DNA of 64,000 nt from Leptolyngbya subtilissima AS-A7 (lineage in GTDB: Bacteria > Cyanobacteriota > Cyanobacteriia > Phormidesmidales > Phormidesmidaceae). The notes under the pieces were generated by a model that was given only the letters and a program-made list of their open reading frames with translations, was not told where the DNA came from and made no database searches. The stretch spans positions 1 through 64,000 of the forward strand of contig NZ_JAMPKY010000005.1 of assembly GCF_039962255.1 (NCBI RefSeq), given 5' to 3'. The position numbers and the translations under genes were made by a program. Positions within the stretch are counted from its first letter, which is position 1; every line of letters begins with the position of its first letter. Of this stretch, positions 24,100 to 33,091 are shown in pieces.

Positions 24100-24702
24100 T
24101 TAGGCAGCCTGCGATCGCGTCACCAGGTTTACCAAACTATCCACCAAGCGCTTGGGCTCCATGGGCATAATGTGCTCCCCGTGCATCACACTCTGGGTCA
24201 TGATAAAAAACACCGTCGCGCCCAGCACCACTCGCGCTGTCGCCTCTGGGTCGGGCAAATTTAGTTCTGGGCAGCCCTTGAGATAGTCGGTGAGCTGGTC
24301 GGCGGCAGGTTTGGTGAGATATTCCACAAAAGCCTGGGCTAGCTGTGGAAAACGGCCCGACTCACCCGCCACTAGACGCACAAAATTTTGATAGTCGAGG
24401 TCGTGGAGCTCGCTCTCAATGGCGTTGGTAATTAAGCGCCGAATCACCACTTCAGGACGGCCCTCTAGGTTGCCGTCGCCCATCACCTGCTCACACCGGG
24501 CCTGGGCCACATACTGAATCAGCGCTCGAAACAGTCCCTCTTTGTCTTTGAAATAGTTGTAGACCGTTGGTTTAGAGACTCCGGCGGTGGCGGCTACTTT
24601 GTCCATGCTGGTGCCAGCGTAGCCATTTTGCAGAAACTCTTGCATTGCTCCCTGCAAAATTTGCACGGCTTTGTCATTTAGCACTGCCGGACTTTGAACC
24701 AC
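24100..24702 (-). CDS. TetR/AcrR family transcriptional regulator
   Basis: This regulator has about 200 residues from a GTG at 24702 that is preceded by GAGAGGTGG. The frame is open further upstream to an ATG at 24816, but that extension has no TetR similarity. The helix-turn-helix is DKVAATAGVSKPTVYNYFKDKEGLF (about residues 30-54). The C-terminal ligand/dimer domain resembles the TetR_C_7 / AefR-like type (VGATVFFIMTQSVMHGEHIMP). It is divergent from a SnoaL-like gene. An interrupted palindrome ACTAA-N14-TTAGT with an inner AAACCGTTT (24875-24898) lies between them and could be its operator. Confidence 0.9.
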   Translation of the reverse strand: MVQSPAVLNDKAVQILQGAMQEFLQNGYAGTSMDKVAATAGVSKPTVYNYFKDKEGLFRALIQYVAQARCEQVMGDGNLEGRPEVVIRRLITNAIESELHDLDYQNFVRLVAGESGRFPQLAQAFVEYLTKPAADQLTDYLKGCPELNLPDPEATARVVLGATVFFIMTQSVMHGEHIMPMEPKRLVDSLVNLVTRSQAA

Positions 24703-24937
24703 GCGTTGCCACCTCTCTAACCCAATTGATTCATGTATAGCACCCGATCGCCGGGAGACATAGCAACTCGGCCCCTGCGATCGCATTGAGCCAAGTCGCT
24801 GCTCACCCCAGAGCATCCCCTAGGAACCAAAGCAACAGAGTATCGCTCTATACACTCATTCTAACGAGGCATTGACTAATTTTACCAAACCGTTTAGTTT
24901 AGTTTTGTTGCCTCTAATAACTTTGGCGAATCAATCT

Positions 24938-25408
24938 ATGCAGGCGACAGAGCCTAATCAGGACTTGGTGCTTCGTTTCTACAAAGCCTTCGACGATCGC
25001 ACCATCGATCGTGCCCTAGATTTGCTCGCGCCTAACTTTGTCGCTCACCAAGCAGGAATGCCTGAGCCCCTAAACAAAGAAGGCTTTAACCAGTTTGGTC
25101 TGTCGTTTTATACGGCCTTTAGCCAGGGTCACCACAGGTTTGATGAAATTGTTGCGGCGGGCGATCGCGTCGTCACCTGCGGCACGTTTACAGCTACCCA
25201 TCTTGGCTCCTTTCAAGGTTTACCACCCACCGGTAAGCAAATCAGCCTAGCGGTTATGCACATTGACCGAGTGGAGAACGGCAAGATTGTTGAACACTGG
25301 GGCCATGGCGATGCCCTGGGGCTGATGCAGCAGCTTGGCGTTGTCTTTCTACCCGGGCCTAAGCTGCTTCCCCATCTGCTACGCAGTGCTGTGACTCGAT
25401 GGTTTTAG
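24938..25408 (+). CDS. SnoaL-like ester cyclase family protein
   Basis: This cytoplasmic protein has about 156 residues from ATG 24938 (MQATEPNQDLVLRFYKAF); a TTG 22 codons upstream gives a hydrophobic extension that I consider unlikely. The fold is NTF2/SnoaL: FYKAFDDRTIDRALDLLAPNFVAHQ, a GD(R)VV strand and HIDRVENGKIVEHWGHGD, including the conserved His and Asp used by polyketide cyclases. Many such proteins are not polyketide enzymes, and the substrate here is unknown. It is divergently arranged with a TetR regulator, suggesting ligand-controlled expression. Confidence 0.85.
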   Translation: MQATEPNQDLVLRFYKAFDDRTIDRALDLLAPNFVAHQAGMPEPLNKEGFNQFGLSFYTAFSQGHHRFDEIVAAGDRVVTCGTFTATHLGSFQGLPPTGKQISLAVMHIDRVENGKIVEHWGHGDALGLMQQLGVVFLPGPKLLPHLLRSAVTRWF

Positions 25409-25788
25409 TCGGTGCGCCAGCTCTTAACTAAGTCTGAGAACTATCGCCATCGGGTCAGGATCTCGACTGAGTGAACCTGTGACTAATCGAGCTTTTCTCT
25501 GGGCCTTTTTTTGGCCTTATACCTAGGTATGACCTGTGCAAACTTCCATCTATCGCGATTTTAAGTGGAACCGTATAGCGTTTGCTCTGCTGGCAACATT
25601 GATTCTTGCCGACACCGCCCCCCATCCACAGCTGTCACCAGGGCTGCTGCAAACCTTCGTAGTGCAAGTGCAGTCTTCTCTACAAAATGAGCAATAGCCG
25701 GTTGGGATGTAGCTAAGATTCCATAAACTCGTCCCCCGAAGGGGCAACTGGGTGACTAAGCTAGGGGTTGCCCCCGCTGCGATCGCCC
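25409..25788 (+). other. Intergenic region, 380 bp, upstream of the kinase gene
   Basis: The gap holds the candidate 53-codon frame at 25536-25697 described separately. I see no other convincing gene, terminator or repeat here. Confidence 0.4.
25536..25697 (+). CDS. Candidate small secreted protein (53 residues)
   Basis: A GTG-initiated frame with an AGGT 8-12 bases upstream encodes a basic N-terminus (YRDFKWNR) then a hydrophobic stretch (IAFALLATLILADTA) and a short polar tail ending SSLQNEQ. The shape is that of a signal peptide or small membrane peptide. No family is recognised. It lies 91 bp before the CHASE2 kinase on the same strand. Coding status is unproven; chance cannot be excluded for a frame this short. 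Confidence 0.35.
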   Translation: MQTSIYRDFKWNRIAFALLATLILADTAPHPQLSPGLLQTFVVQVQSSLQNEQ

Positions 25789-28251
25789 ATGACCTCGTCT
25801 TCCAAAACTAAGACTGCTGCCCTTGCCACCTCTCGGGTTACGGGCTGGGTGCAGCGACAGATCAAGCGAGATTGGGTAAAAATTTCGCTGGCCGGGTTGT
25901 GGCTGAGTTTTGTAGCGGCCCACGTGGCTACCGACTCGGTGCCGGTGCAGCTGCTCGAACGACGGCTGCAAACGGTCTTTTTTGACATTCGTGGCCCCCT
26001 AGCGCCCCCCGATGACATTGTCATTTTGGCGATGGATGATGAATCCTTTGGGCAAGCCGAATACTACCGCGCCGACCCTGAGCGGTACAGCTATCTCGCT
26101 CCGATTTCGGGCAGTCCATGGCAGCGCACGGCCCATGCGATCGTGATCGAACGTTTGCTGGAGGCGGGAGCCAAGGCGGTAGCGTTGGATATTTTGATGT
26201 TCTCTGACAGCAGCTACGGCCCCGCCGATGACCAGGCCCTGGCTGATGTGCTGGCTCGCTATGGCGATCGCGTGGTACTGGCTACTACCGTGGATGATGC
26301 CAACATGAGCGAGGGCGAGTATGTCAATCCGACTCGGCCCCTCACTAAACTGCTCAATACCCCCGTTTATATCGGTAACGTCAACTTCCCCACCGAGCTC
26401 GATGGCCGTATTCACCGCCATGGGCGCGCCTACTTAAATGACCTGATCGCGAGAGAGGCTGATCTCGACCGTGACACGATCGAAAGTGAGGTCGAGAACA
26501 CCCAGTCATTTGCTGAGGCCACCCTCGATGCTGCTGGGGTTAGTCATCCCCTCTATAAGGGCGACTTTATGGACTTTTATGGGCCTACTCGCAGTTTTAC
26601 CCACATCCCCTTTTGGCATGTCCTTGACCCTGACCCTTGGGCCAATTACCTCGATAACGGGCGCTATTTTGAAGACAAGATCGTGCTGATTGGCGGCACT
26701 GCTAAGTTCCTCCAAGACTTTCACCAAGCCCCTTTTTCAGAAACCTTGCTGCACCCCGAGACCATGGCCGGGGTCGAAATTTTGGCCACCGATATTGCTA
26801 ACCTGCGCGATGGCCAAGCCCTGCGCATAGGAATTCCTAACCCTTGGCTGCGGGGGCTGCTGGTGTTGGGTAGCGGGGCCGGGTTTGTGCTGCTGCTGCG
26901 GCGGTTTAATCGCCCCATTGCCCGCCTAGGCTGGACGGCGGCCAGCCTAGGCGGCTGGTTTTGGGTGAGCTACGGGGCCTTTGTGGGGGCAGGTTTGTTG
27001 CTGCCTACAGGCGCTCCTATCGTGGGATTGATGGTGCTGGGCAGCACCTACATCGTGGCCGATATTGTGACCGAGCAGCTGCGCAAACAGCGCCTGCGTC
27101 AAACTCTAGAGCAGTACGTTACTTCCCCAATTGTGCAGGAAATCATCAGTCAGCAAGACGACCTGCAAGACCTGCTCAAGCTGCGGGAGGCGGAGGTGAT
27201 CGGCCTGCTGCTGGCCAACCGCTACCGCATTGTGCGGCTGCTGGGGTCAGGGGGCTTTGGCGAAACCTACGTGGCCGAAGACACCCAGCGCCCTGGTTCG
27301 CCCATTTGCGTGGTGAAGCAGCTGCGGATTATTAGCGATGATCCGAGGGCGCACCGCTTGGGCAGGCGCTTTTTCCAGGGCGAAGCCGAAACTCTCGAAA
27401 AACTGGGTCACCATCCGCAAATTCCGCGGCTTTTAGCCTATTTTGAGGCACAAAATTCTTTCTACTTGGTTGAAGAAATGATTGAGGGTTGCCTGCTCAA
27501 GGATGAGCTAGCCTCCCGCCGGCCGATGCCTCAGGCCTATGTGCTGGACTTGCTGCTAGGGCTGCTGCCGGTGGTGGCCTTTGTGCATGACCAGGGGGTG
27601 ATTCACCGCGACATCAAGCCGTCTAACATCATTCGTCGCGAGGCGGATGGGCAGCTGGTGCTGATCGATTTTGGCGCTGTCAAGCTAATTTCTAACAAGC
27701 TAGCGGATACGGGGGTGAATCTCACCTCTACCTCCACTATTGGAGTGGGCACCCAGGGCTACATGCCCAGCGAACAGTCGGCGGGGTTGCCCAAATTTGG
27801 CAGCGACCTCTACGCCCTGGGCATCACTGCCATTGAAGCCCTGACTGGTATCCCAGCCTACGCCCTGCGCCGCGACGTGAACGGGGAACTGCTCTGGCGG
27901 CACGAGGCTCCTAACCTCGATCCTAGATTTGGCGACATCGTCACTCGGCTGGTGCTCTATGACTTTACCGATCGCTACCAGCGGGCCGAGGAAGTGCTGG
28001 CTGACCTCAGCAGTGTTGAAGTAGTCGTGCGATCGCAGCCCCAGCCTGAGGGCTTGCCTGCCTCAGGAGGAGACACTGTTGTCGGTCTGCCCCCCTACGG
28101 CGTGCGTATCGAGAGCGTAGCCACCGACAACATGGATGACCCCGAGGCCGCTGAGGACGACACCCGCATGCTGCCCGGCGATTGGTTTGCCACCGCTGAA
28201 GAAGCGTCCTCCAGCGATACTGACACCGGCAGTACCGAAGATAACTCCTGA
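25789..28251 (+). CDS. CHASE2 sensor serine/threonine protein kinase
   Basis: This protein of about 820 residues starts at ATG 25789 (MTSSSKTKTAA); a TTG seven codons earlier is the alternative. In order: a first membrane span (about 33-50), an extracytoplasmic CHASE2 domain (about 55-340; LAPPDDIVILAMDDESFG, AVALDILM, FYGPTRSF), three membrane spans (about 345-425), and a Hanks-type kinase domain (about 475-740). Kinase motifs are the glycine loop LLGSGGFGETYVAED, VVKQL (ATP lysine), HRDIKPSN (catalytic loop), DFGAVK (metal) and GTQGYMPSEQ. All catalytic residues are present, so it should be active. The tail is acidic and unstructured. The ligand of CHASE2 is unknown. Confidence 0.93.
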   Translation: MTSSSKTKTAALATSRVTGWVQRQIKRDWVKISLAGLWLSFVAAHVATDSVPVQLLERRLQTVFFDIRGPLAPPDDIVILAMDDESFGQAEYYRADPERYSYLAPISGSPWQRTAHAIVIERLLEAGAKAVALDILMFSDSSYGPADDQALADVLARYGDRVVLATTVDDANMSEGEYVNPTRPLTKLLNTPVYIGNVNFPTELDGRIHRHGRAYLNDLIAREADLDRDTIESEVENTQSFAEATLDAAGVSHPLYKGDFMDFYGPTRSFTHIPFWHVLDPDPWANYLDNGRYFEDKIVLIGGTAKFLQDFHQAPFSETLLHPETMAGVEILATDIANLRDGQALRIGIPNPWLRGLLVLGSGAGFVLLLRRFNRPIARLGWTAASLGGWFWVSYGAFVGAGLLLPTGAPIVGLMVLGSTYIVADIVTEQLRKQRLRQTLEQYVTSPIVQEIISQQDDLQDLLKLREAEVIGLLLANRYRIVRLLGSGGFGETYVAEDTQRPGSPICVVKQLRIISDDPRAHRLGRRFFQGEAETLEKLGHHPQIPRLLAYFEAQNSFYLVEEMIEGCLLKDELASRRPMPQAYVLDLLLGLLPVVAFVHDQGVIHRDIKPSNIIRREADGQLVLIDFGAVKLISNKLADTGVNLTSTSTIGVGTQGYMPSEQSAGLPKFGSDLYALGITAIEALTGIPAYALRRDVNGELLWRHEAPNLDPRFGDIVTRLVLYDFTDRYQRAEEVLADLSSVEVVVRSQPQPEGLPASGGDTVVGLPPYGVRIESVATDNMDDPEAAEDDTRMLPGDWFATAEEASSSDTDTGSTEDNS

Positions 28252-28261
28252 GCTGGTGTCC

Positions 28262-29761
28262 CTAAGCCTGGGGCTGGGGAATAGTGATATCGATCGGAGT
28301 GACCGTAATATTTGGGGCCAAGGCGTCGAGACCCGGCTGAATTTCTGCCGGATTGCCAACCACTAGAATCACCAGCTGGTCTGGGTTGAGCCTAGCCTGG
28401 GCAGCCGCCTGTACCTGGGCGGCCGTTGCTTCGCGCACCTGGTCTTGAAACTGAAACACAAAGTCTTGGGGGTAGCCGTAGTACTCGTAGCGAATCAGCC
28501 GAGCTAGGGTTTGGCCAGGGCTTTGGAAGTTAAACACAAAGCTGTTGAGCACGGCATCTTTTGCTTGCGCTAGCTCTACATCGGTAATAGTCGTCGTGCG
28601 GATGCGGTTGATCTCAGCCAGCGTCGACTGAATAAAAGGCACTGTGGCCTCAGAGCGGGTTTGCCCCCCGCCAATAAAGAGTCCGGGGTGGTCATAGCGA
28701 GGCGCCCAGTAGGCGTAGACCGAGTAGGCCAGGCCTTGGCGCGATCGCACCTCGTTAAACAACCTGCCGCTAAAGCCGTTCAGTACCTCGTTCATCACCG
28801 CTAGAGCGGCATGGTCGGGGTAGTTAAGCTGCCCACCCAGGTGACCCAGCTCAACATAGCTCTGAGTCAGCTGGGGTTGGGACACCACAAACACGCCAGC
28901 CTTCGCCTGCTCCACCGACGGCAACGTATCCTCTAACGCCTCTCCAACACCCTGCCACTCGCCAAAATAATCAGCAATCCACTGCTTCATCTGGGCGCTG
29001 TCAAAGTCACCCACAACGCCCAAAATGGTGTGCTCGGGGCGAATAGAAGCCTGATAAAACTGCTCAATATCCTCCTGGCCAATCGCTGCCAGCGTTGCGT
29101 ACTCAATGGTGCGAGCGTAGGGGCTATCGGCCCCGTACACCAGCTTGCGAAACTCGCGGCTAGTAATACCGTCTGGGTCATCGTTGCGACGAGCAATGCC
29201 GCCACCATACTGGCGCTTGAGCAAATCGATCTTGTCGTCGGCAAAGGCGGGCCGCTGCACAACATCGGCAAACAGTTCAAATACCGCTGCGGTGTCTTCA
29301 CTGAGGGCACTAAAGCTGGCGCTGCCTTCACTTATGTCAATGCCGGTTTCGATCGACGCGGCCCGCTGCTCCAACTGCTGGTTGAGAGCGTCAGCATCTA
29401 GGCGGGTAGTGCCCCCCAGTCGCATGGCTTCGCCGGTTAGATTGGCCAGCCCGACTTTGTCCGCAGGCTCAAACCGCGCTCCGGTACGAAAGGTAGCACT
29501 GCCGCTCACCAGCGGCAACTCATGGTCTTCAAGCAGGTACACCACCAAGCCATTGGGCAACTCATAGCGCTCATAGGCCGGAATCTCAATATCTCGCAGG
29601 GCCGGAAACTCTAGCTCGTCATAGTAGCGAGGGGTTTGGGCAATAGCCGAGGGCTGCCAGGTCAGCAGCAGCACCCCCAACAGCCCAGCCAGGGCCAGCA
29701 GCGGTATCATGCTCCGCCGTAAGATGCGACGGGTACCCATAAACCAGCTGTTCGCGTTCAT
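28262..29761 (-). CDS. M16 family peptidase-like protein, zinc motif lost
   Basis: The protein has about 500 residues from ATG 29761, with a basic N-region and a signal/anchor (MIPLLALAGLLGVLLLTW) ending SAIAQ; ATG 29827 is an alternative start. It has the two-lobe M16 layout, but where the partner has HYLEH it reads ANLTGEAMRLGG, so the HxxEH zinc site is missing. Family residues of the non-catalytic subunit remain (RGLAYSVYAYW-like RQGLAYSVYAYWAPR in the C-terminal half). It should be the substrate-binding, inactive subunit of a periplasmic heterodimer with the gene immediately upstream (104 bp), as in mitochondrial processing peptidase. Confidence 0.92.
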   Translation of the reverse strand: MNANSWFMGTRRILRRSMIPLLALAGLLGVLLLTWQPSAIAQTPRYYDELEFPALRDIEIPAYERYELPNGLVVYLLEDHELPLVSGSATFRTGARFEPADKVGLANLTGEAMRLGGTTRLDADALNQQLEQRAASIETGIDISEGSASFSALSEDTAAVFELFADVVQRPAFADDKIDLLKRQYGGGIARRNDDPDGITSREFRKLVYGADSPYARTIEYATLAAIGQEDIEQFYQASIRPEHTILGVVGDFDSAQMKQWIADYFGEWQGVGEALEDTLPSVEQAKAGVFVVSQPQLTQSYVELGHLGGQLNYPDHAALAVMNEVLNGFSGRLFNEVRSRQGLAYSVYAYWAPRYDHPGLFIGGGQTRSEATVPFIQSTLAEINRIRTTTITDVELAQAKDAVLNSFVFNFQSPGQTLARLIRYEYYGYPQDFVFQFQDQVREATAAQVQAAAQARLNPDQLVILVVGNPAEIQPGLDALAPNITVTPIDITIPQPQA

Positions 29762-29865
29762 CACTGTGCGTCCCAATACCGTAGGTCTTAAATATGAATG
29801 TCTTGAAGGCGGCCTAGGGCCACTCATGCGTTTTGGTGGCTGACTCAAATTGATCGGCTCCTAAA

Positions 29866-31455
29866 CTACTCGGCAGACGGAGCCTGCACTAGCTTGCCTA
29901 CGGTGCGGCTTTCGGGCCGAAATAGAGTCTGCGCGACCCGCTGAATATCGGCCACTGACACCGCCTCAATGGCTTTGAGGTTGTTAAAGATATTGCGCCA
30001 ATCGCCGGTTTTAGCCTGGTACTCAGCTAACAGCGAAGCCATACCGCCATTAGAAGCCAAACTTTGCAGCAGACCCGCCCGAGCCTGGGTTTTTACTCGA
30101 TCTAGCTCTTCAGGGCTAACGGGCTCCTGCTTAATCCGATCAATCTCCTGGGCAAACAGGGTGCCAATCTCCTCGGGGGTGTGGCCGGGGGCCGTAAGGC
30201 CATAGATCAAAAAGATATTGTCGTAGCGATCGCCCGGAAAGCCATTCAAACTGCCAATATCCAAGGCAATACGAGCCTCGTCTACCACAGTTTTGTAGAT
30301 TCTAGACGTCCGCCCGCCCATCAACAGACTCTCGATCATGCCGTAAATCACATGGTCAGGGTGGCGCAGGCTAGGCCGATGATACCCCTCTAGATACCAG
30401 GGCTCCGAGGGCAGTGCCAGCGAAAATTCCTTGGGCTCAGTCTGAGGTGGTTCATCAATAGCAGGCTCGGGAGGTACCGCCCGAGGAGTATAGCGACTAA
30501 AGTAAACCTCAGCTAGGCGCTTCACCTCAGCGGGGTCAACATCGCCTACTACCGCAGCGGTCAGGTTGGCAGGACCATAGTAGGTGTCATAAAAGGTTTG
30601 CACATCCTCACGGGTGGCCACAAAGAGGTCATCCTGGTAGCCAATCACGGGGCGACGGTAGGGGTGGCTGACAAACGCCTCCTCGAGAAACCGCTCGATC
30701 ATTGTGCCAATCGGGGAGTTATCTACCCGCATGCGGCGCTCTTCAAGAATGACATCCTTCTCTTCGTAAAACTCGCGAAACACCGGGTCAAGAAACCGCT
30801 CCGACTCCAGCGACATCCACAGCTCCAGCTTGTTGGCAGGTAAGCTGTAGAAATAACGTGTCTCATCGGCAGACGTAGTAGCGTTGAGGCCGACCCCTCC
30901 CGCCTGCTGAATGATCTGGCCGTACTGATTTTGCTCCACAAAGCTGGCCGCCTGCTTCTGCAATGCCGCCAACTCCTCCTGTAGCTCAGCAGCTTTGGCC
31001 GTATCACCGGCTGTTTGGGCTGCCAGCAGATCGTTAAATACTGCATCGAGCTGGGTCATTAACTGCTGCTCAGCGGCAAAGTCTTTGGTGCCAATGCGGC
31101 TAGTACCCTTAAATGCCAGGTGCTCTAAATAGTGGGCCACACCGGTTTTGCCGTCGGTTTCATCCACCGCGCCTACGTTGGCGTGAATCATAAATGACAC
31201 CACCGGAGCCTGGTGCCGCTCTAGCACGATGAATTTCATCCCGTTCTCGAGCGTAAACTCGGTAACGGCATCCGCTACCCGATCCAGGTAGGGTTGAATG
31301 GCCTGGGCCGTCTGCACGGGTGCCCGCGCCGCCGCTGGAGCAATGGGCCACCACAGCCAAAGGCCAACTAGCGCTACTAAACCCACTAACATTGGGCGTA
31401 GCCGGTGTCTTGACCTTGCCCAAAATCCTGGGGCGGTTGGCGGTGTTCCATTCAT
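29866..31455 (-). CDS. M16 family zinc metallopeptidase, active subunit
   Basis: This exported protein has about 529 residues from ATG 31455, with a signal sequence (MLVGLVALVGLWLWWPIAPAAA). The inverted zinc motif HYLEHLAFKG (HxxEH) is intact, and a second acidic ligand lies in LWMSLESERF roughly 75 residues later. An insert between them (about residues 130-165) is coiled and Ala/Gln-rich. The C-terminal lobe carries the RIYKTVVDE segment. It likely degrades peptides in the periplasm as a heterodimer with the downstream inactive M16 paralogue, which is transcribed after it. Confidence 0.93.
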   Translation of the reverse strand: MNGTPPTAPGFWARSRHRLRPMLVGLVALVGLWLWWPIAPAAARAPVQTAQAIQPYLDRVADAVTEFTLENGMKFIVLERHQAPVVSFMIHANVGAVDETDGKTGVAHYLEHLAFKGTSRIGTKDFAAEQQLMTQLDAVFNDLLAAQTAGDTAKAAELQEELAALQKQAASFVEQNQYGQIIQQAGGVGLNATTSADETRYFYSLPANKLELWMSLESERFLDPVFREFYEEKDVILEERRMRVDNSPIGTMIERFLEEAFVSHPYRRPVIGYQDDLFVATREDVQTFYDTYYGPANLTAAVVGDVDPAEVKRLAEVYFSRYTPRAVPPEPAIDEPPQTEPKEFSLALPSEPWYLEGYHRPSLRHPDHVIYGMIESLLMGGRTSRIYKTVVDEARIALDIGSLNGFPGDRYDNIFLIYGLTAPGHTPEEIGTLFAQEIDRIKQEPVSPEELDRVKTQARAGLLQSLASNGGMASLLAEYQAKTGDWRNIFNNLKAIEAVSVADIQRVAQTLFRPESRTVGKLVQAPSAE

Positions 31456-31771
31456 AAGCAGCACTCAAACGGGATGGATTAGACTCCGACCTTCAGGATA
31501 GTGGAGTCTCACAGACAATGGCCACACTCCGCACTTTGTGGCTAGGGTTCCTCCTGCTCGATCCTGGGGCAGTTGTCAAAGCCTCAAATCCTCAGTAAAG
31601 TTCCCATAGACCCATGGTCGAGTGGGCCTTAAACCCCTCTAGGATTAGTTCTAAATCGACTTGCTCTGCAACGGGCGCAAGCGATACAGGACTCCTTAGG
31701 AGCAGGCTAATCCTAAGCTCCCGGCAAACTCGACTTTCCGATTACTTACGTTCCAAAAAGGGGGTCAGGCC
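31456..31771. other. Divergent intergenic region, 316 bp, with a leader stem
   Basis: The gap separates the M16 pair (minus) and the MlaE gene (plus). CTTAGGA (31695-31701) and TCCTAAG (31711-31717) form a perfect 7-bp stem with a 9-base loop, 55 bp before the MlaE start; a related GGATTAG occurs near 31641. This could be a leader hairpin or operator. No gene is visible in the gap. Confidence 0.4.
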
Positions 31772-32569
31772 TTGACACAGGTGGCAGATAGCACAAACCT
31801 GAAGCTATGGACCCAACGAGCTCTAGCCGCGACCTTTTTAGCAGGTCAGGTTGTCATTCACTTGATTTCTCGTCCGGTACATCGGCGCAATACTCTAGAT
31901 CAAATGGCTGCGGTAGGGCCTGCGTCACTGCTGATTGCTCTCATCACAGCAGCCTTCGTAGGCATGGTGTTTACCATTCAGGTGACGCGAGAATTTTTAA
32001 ACTTTGGGGCTGGAGCGGCGGTGGGTGGCGTGCTGGCCCTCACCCTAGCCCGAGAGCTTGGCCCGGTGCTGACAGCAGTGATTATTGCTGGGCGGGTGGG
32101 GTCAGCTTTTGCGGCCGAAATTGGCACCATGCGCGTTACTGAGCAAATCGACGCCCTGCAAATTCTCAAAACTGACCCCATCGACTACCTAGTGATTCCT
32201 CGGGTCATTGCCTGCGCCCTGATGCTGCCTCTGCTGAACGTGCTGTCATTCATCACCGGCATGACCGGCGGGCTGTTGATTGCCACTAGTCAGTACGGCA
32301 TCCCCTCTTCAGTCTTTTTAGATTCAGCCCAAAACTTTCTGTCGATTTGGGATTTGGTAAGCTCGCTAATCAAGGCGTTTTTCTTTGGCATTCTAATTGC
32401 CATCATTGGTACTAGTTGGGGCCTAACCACTACTGGTGGTGCCAAAGGCGTTGGGCAATCTACCACCACTGCAGTAGTAACGGCACTGCTAGCTATTTTC
32501 ATCAGCAACTTTTTCCTCTCGTGGCTCATGTTCCAAGGCACCGGCAGCGCTGTGATGAATAACTTTTAA
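31772..32569 (+). CDS. MlaE-family ABC transporter permease (lipid transport)
   Basis: This 265-residue inner-membrane protein has five to six hydrophobic segments. It belongs to the MlaE/TGD1 family that moves lipids between membranes with an MlaF-type ATPase and an MCE-domain protein. Typical sequence includes MVFTIQVTREF, LARELGPVLTAVIIAGRVGSAFAAEIGTMRVTEQIDALQ (the EQIDAL coupling region) and the GLTTTGGAKGVG loop. The start is a TTG at 31772 preceded by AGGGGGTCA; there is no early in-frame ATG. The ATPase and MCE partners are not in this window. DUF3119 and DUF3086 genes follow closely in the same direction. Confidence 0.95.
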   Translation: MTQVADSTNLKLWTQRALAATFLAGQVVIHLISRPVHRRNTLDQMAAVGPASLLIALITAAFVGMVFTIQVTREFLNFGAGAAVGGVLALTLARELGPVLTAVIIAGRVGSAFAAEIGTMRVTEQIDALQILKTDPIDYLVIPRVIACALMLPLLNVLSFITGMTGGLLIATSQYGIPSSVFLDSAQNFLSIWDLVSSLIKAFFFGILIAIIGTSWGLTTTGGAKGVGQSTTTAVVTALLAIFISNFFLSWLMFQGTGSAVMNNF

Positions 32570-32651
32570 TGGCAGCTGATTCAGCGATCGCCTCTTCAGC
32601 ACTAGAAGGTAGATTCTCCTATACTTCAGATAGCCCCAACCTTTGTAAACT

Positions 32652-33038
32652 GTGACCTCTACCCCTACAGCAACCCATACCAACCTACCTCCCAGCTACC
32701 GCATCCCCCTGACCGTAATCAGCCTCGGAATATTGCTGGCGTTTGGGAAAATCTGGTTAGGAGCATTGGTAGGTATCTTCGGCGTGTTTTTGCTAGTGCA
32801 GGCCGTGACGCTTACGCTACGGTTTACTGATAGTGCGCTAGATATTTACCGACGCGATACGCTGATTCGTCACTTTCCCTATGCGGAGTGGCAGCACTGG
32901 GAAATCTTTTGGGGACCAGTGCCCGTGCTGTTCTACTTTCGTGAGATCAACAGCATCCACTTTTTACCGATCATATTTAGCCCCAGCGAATTGCGTACCT
33001 GCCTCGAAACCCACTGCGCGGCTGCCAAAGAAGAGTAA
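32652..33038 (+). CDS. DUF3119 family membrane protein
   Basis: This 128-residue protein has a polar Thr/Pro-rich N-terminus, then two close hydrophobic spans (about 18-52; IPLTVISLGILLAFG, LGALVGIFGVFLLVQAVTL). A conserved soluble part follows (FPYAEWQHWEIFWGPVPVLFYFREINSIHFLPIIF). This is the cyanobacterial/plastid-lineage DUF3119 family. The start is GTG 32652. It follows the MlaE permease by 82 bp and precedes DUF3086 by 53 bp, so the three are probably co-transcribed. Function is unknown; the neighbourhood suggests an envelope or lipid-related role. Confidence 0.85.
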   Translation: MTSTPTATHTNLPPSYRIPLTVISLGILLAFGKIWLGALVGIFGVFLLVQAVTLTLRFTDSALDIYRRDTLIRHFPYAEWQHWEIFWGPVPVLFYFREINSIHFLPIIFSPSELRTCLETHCAAAKEE

Positions 33039-33091
33039 CAGGCATCCAGGGGCGAACCAAGCCCTCATCTGATAGGCTGACAACAGGGTCT

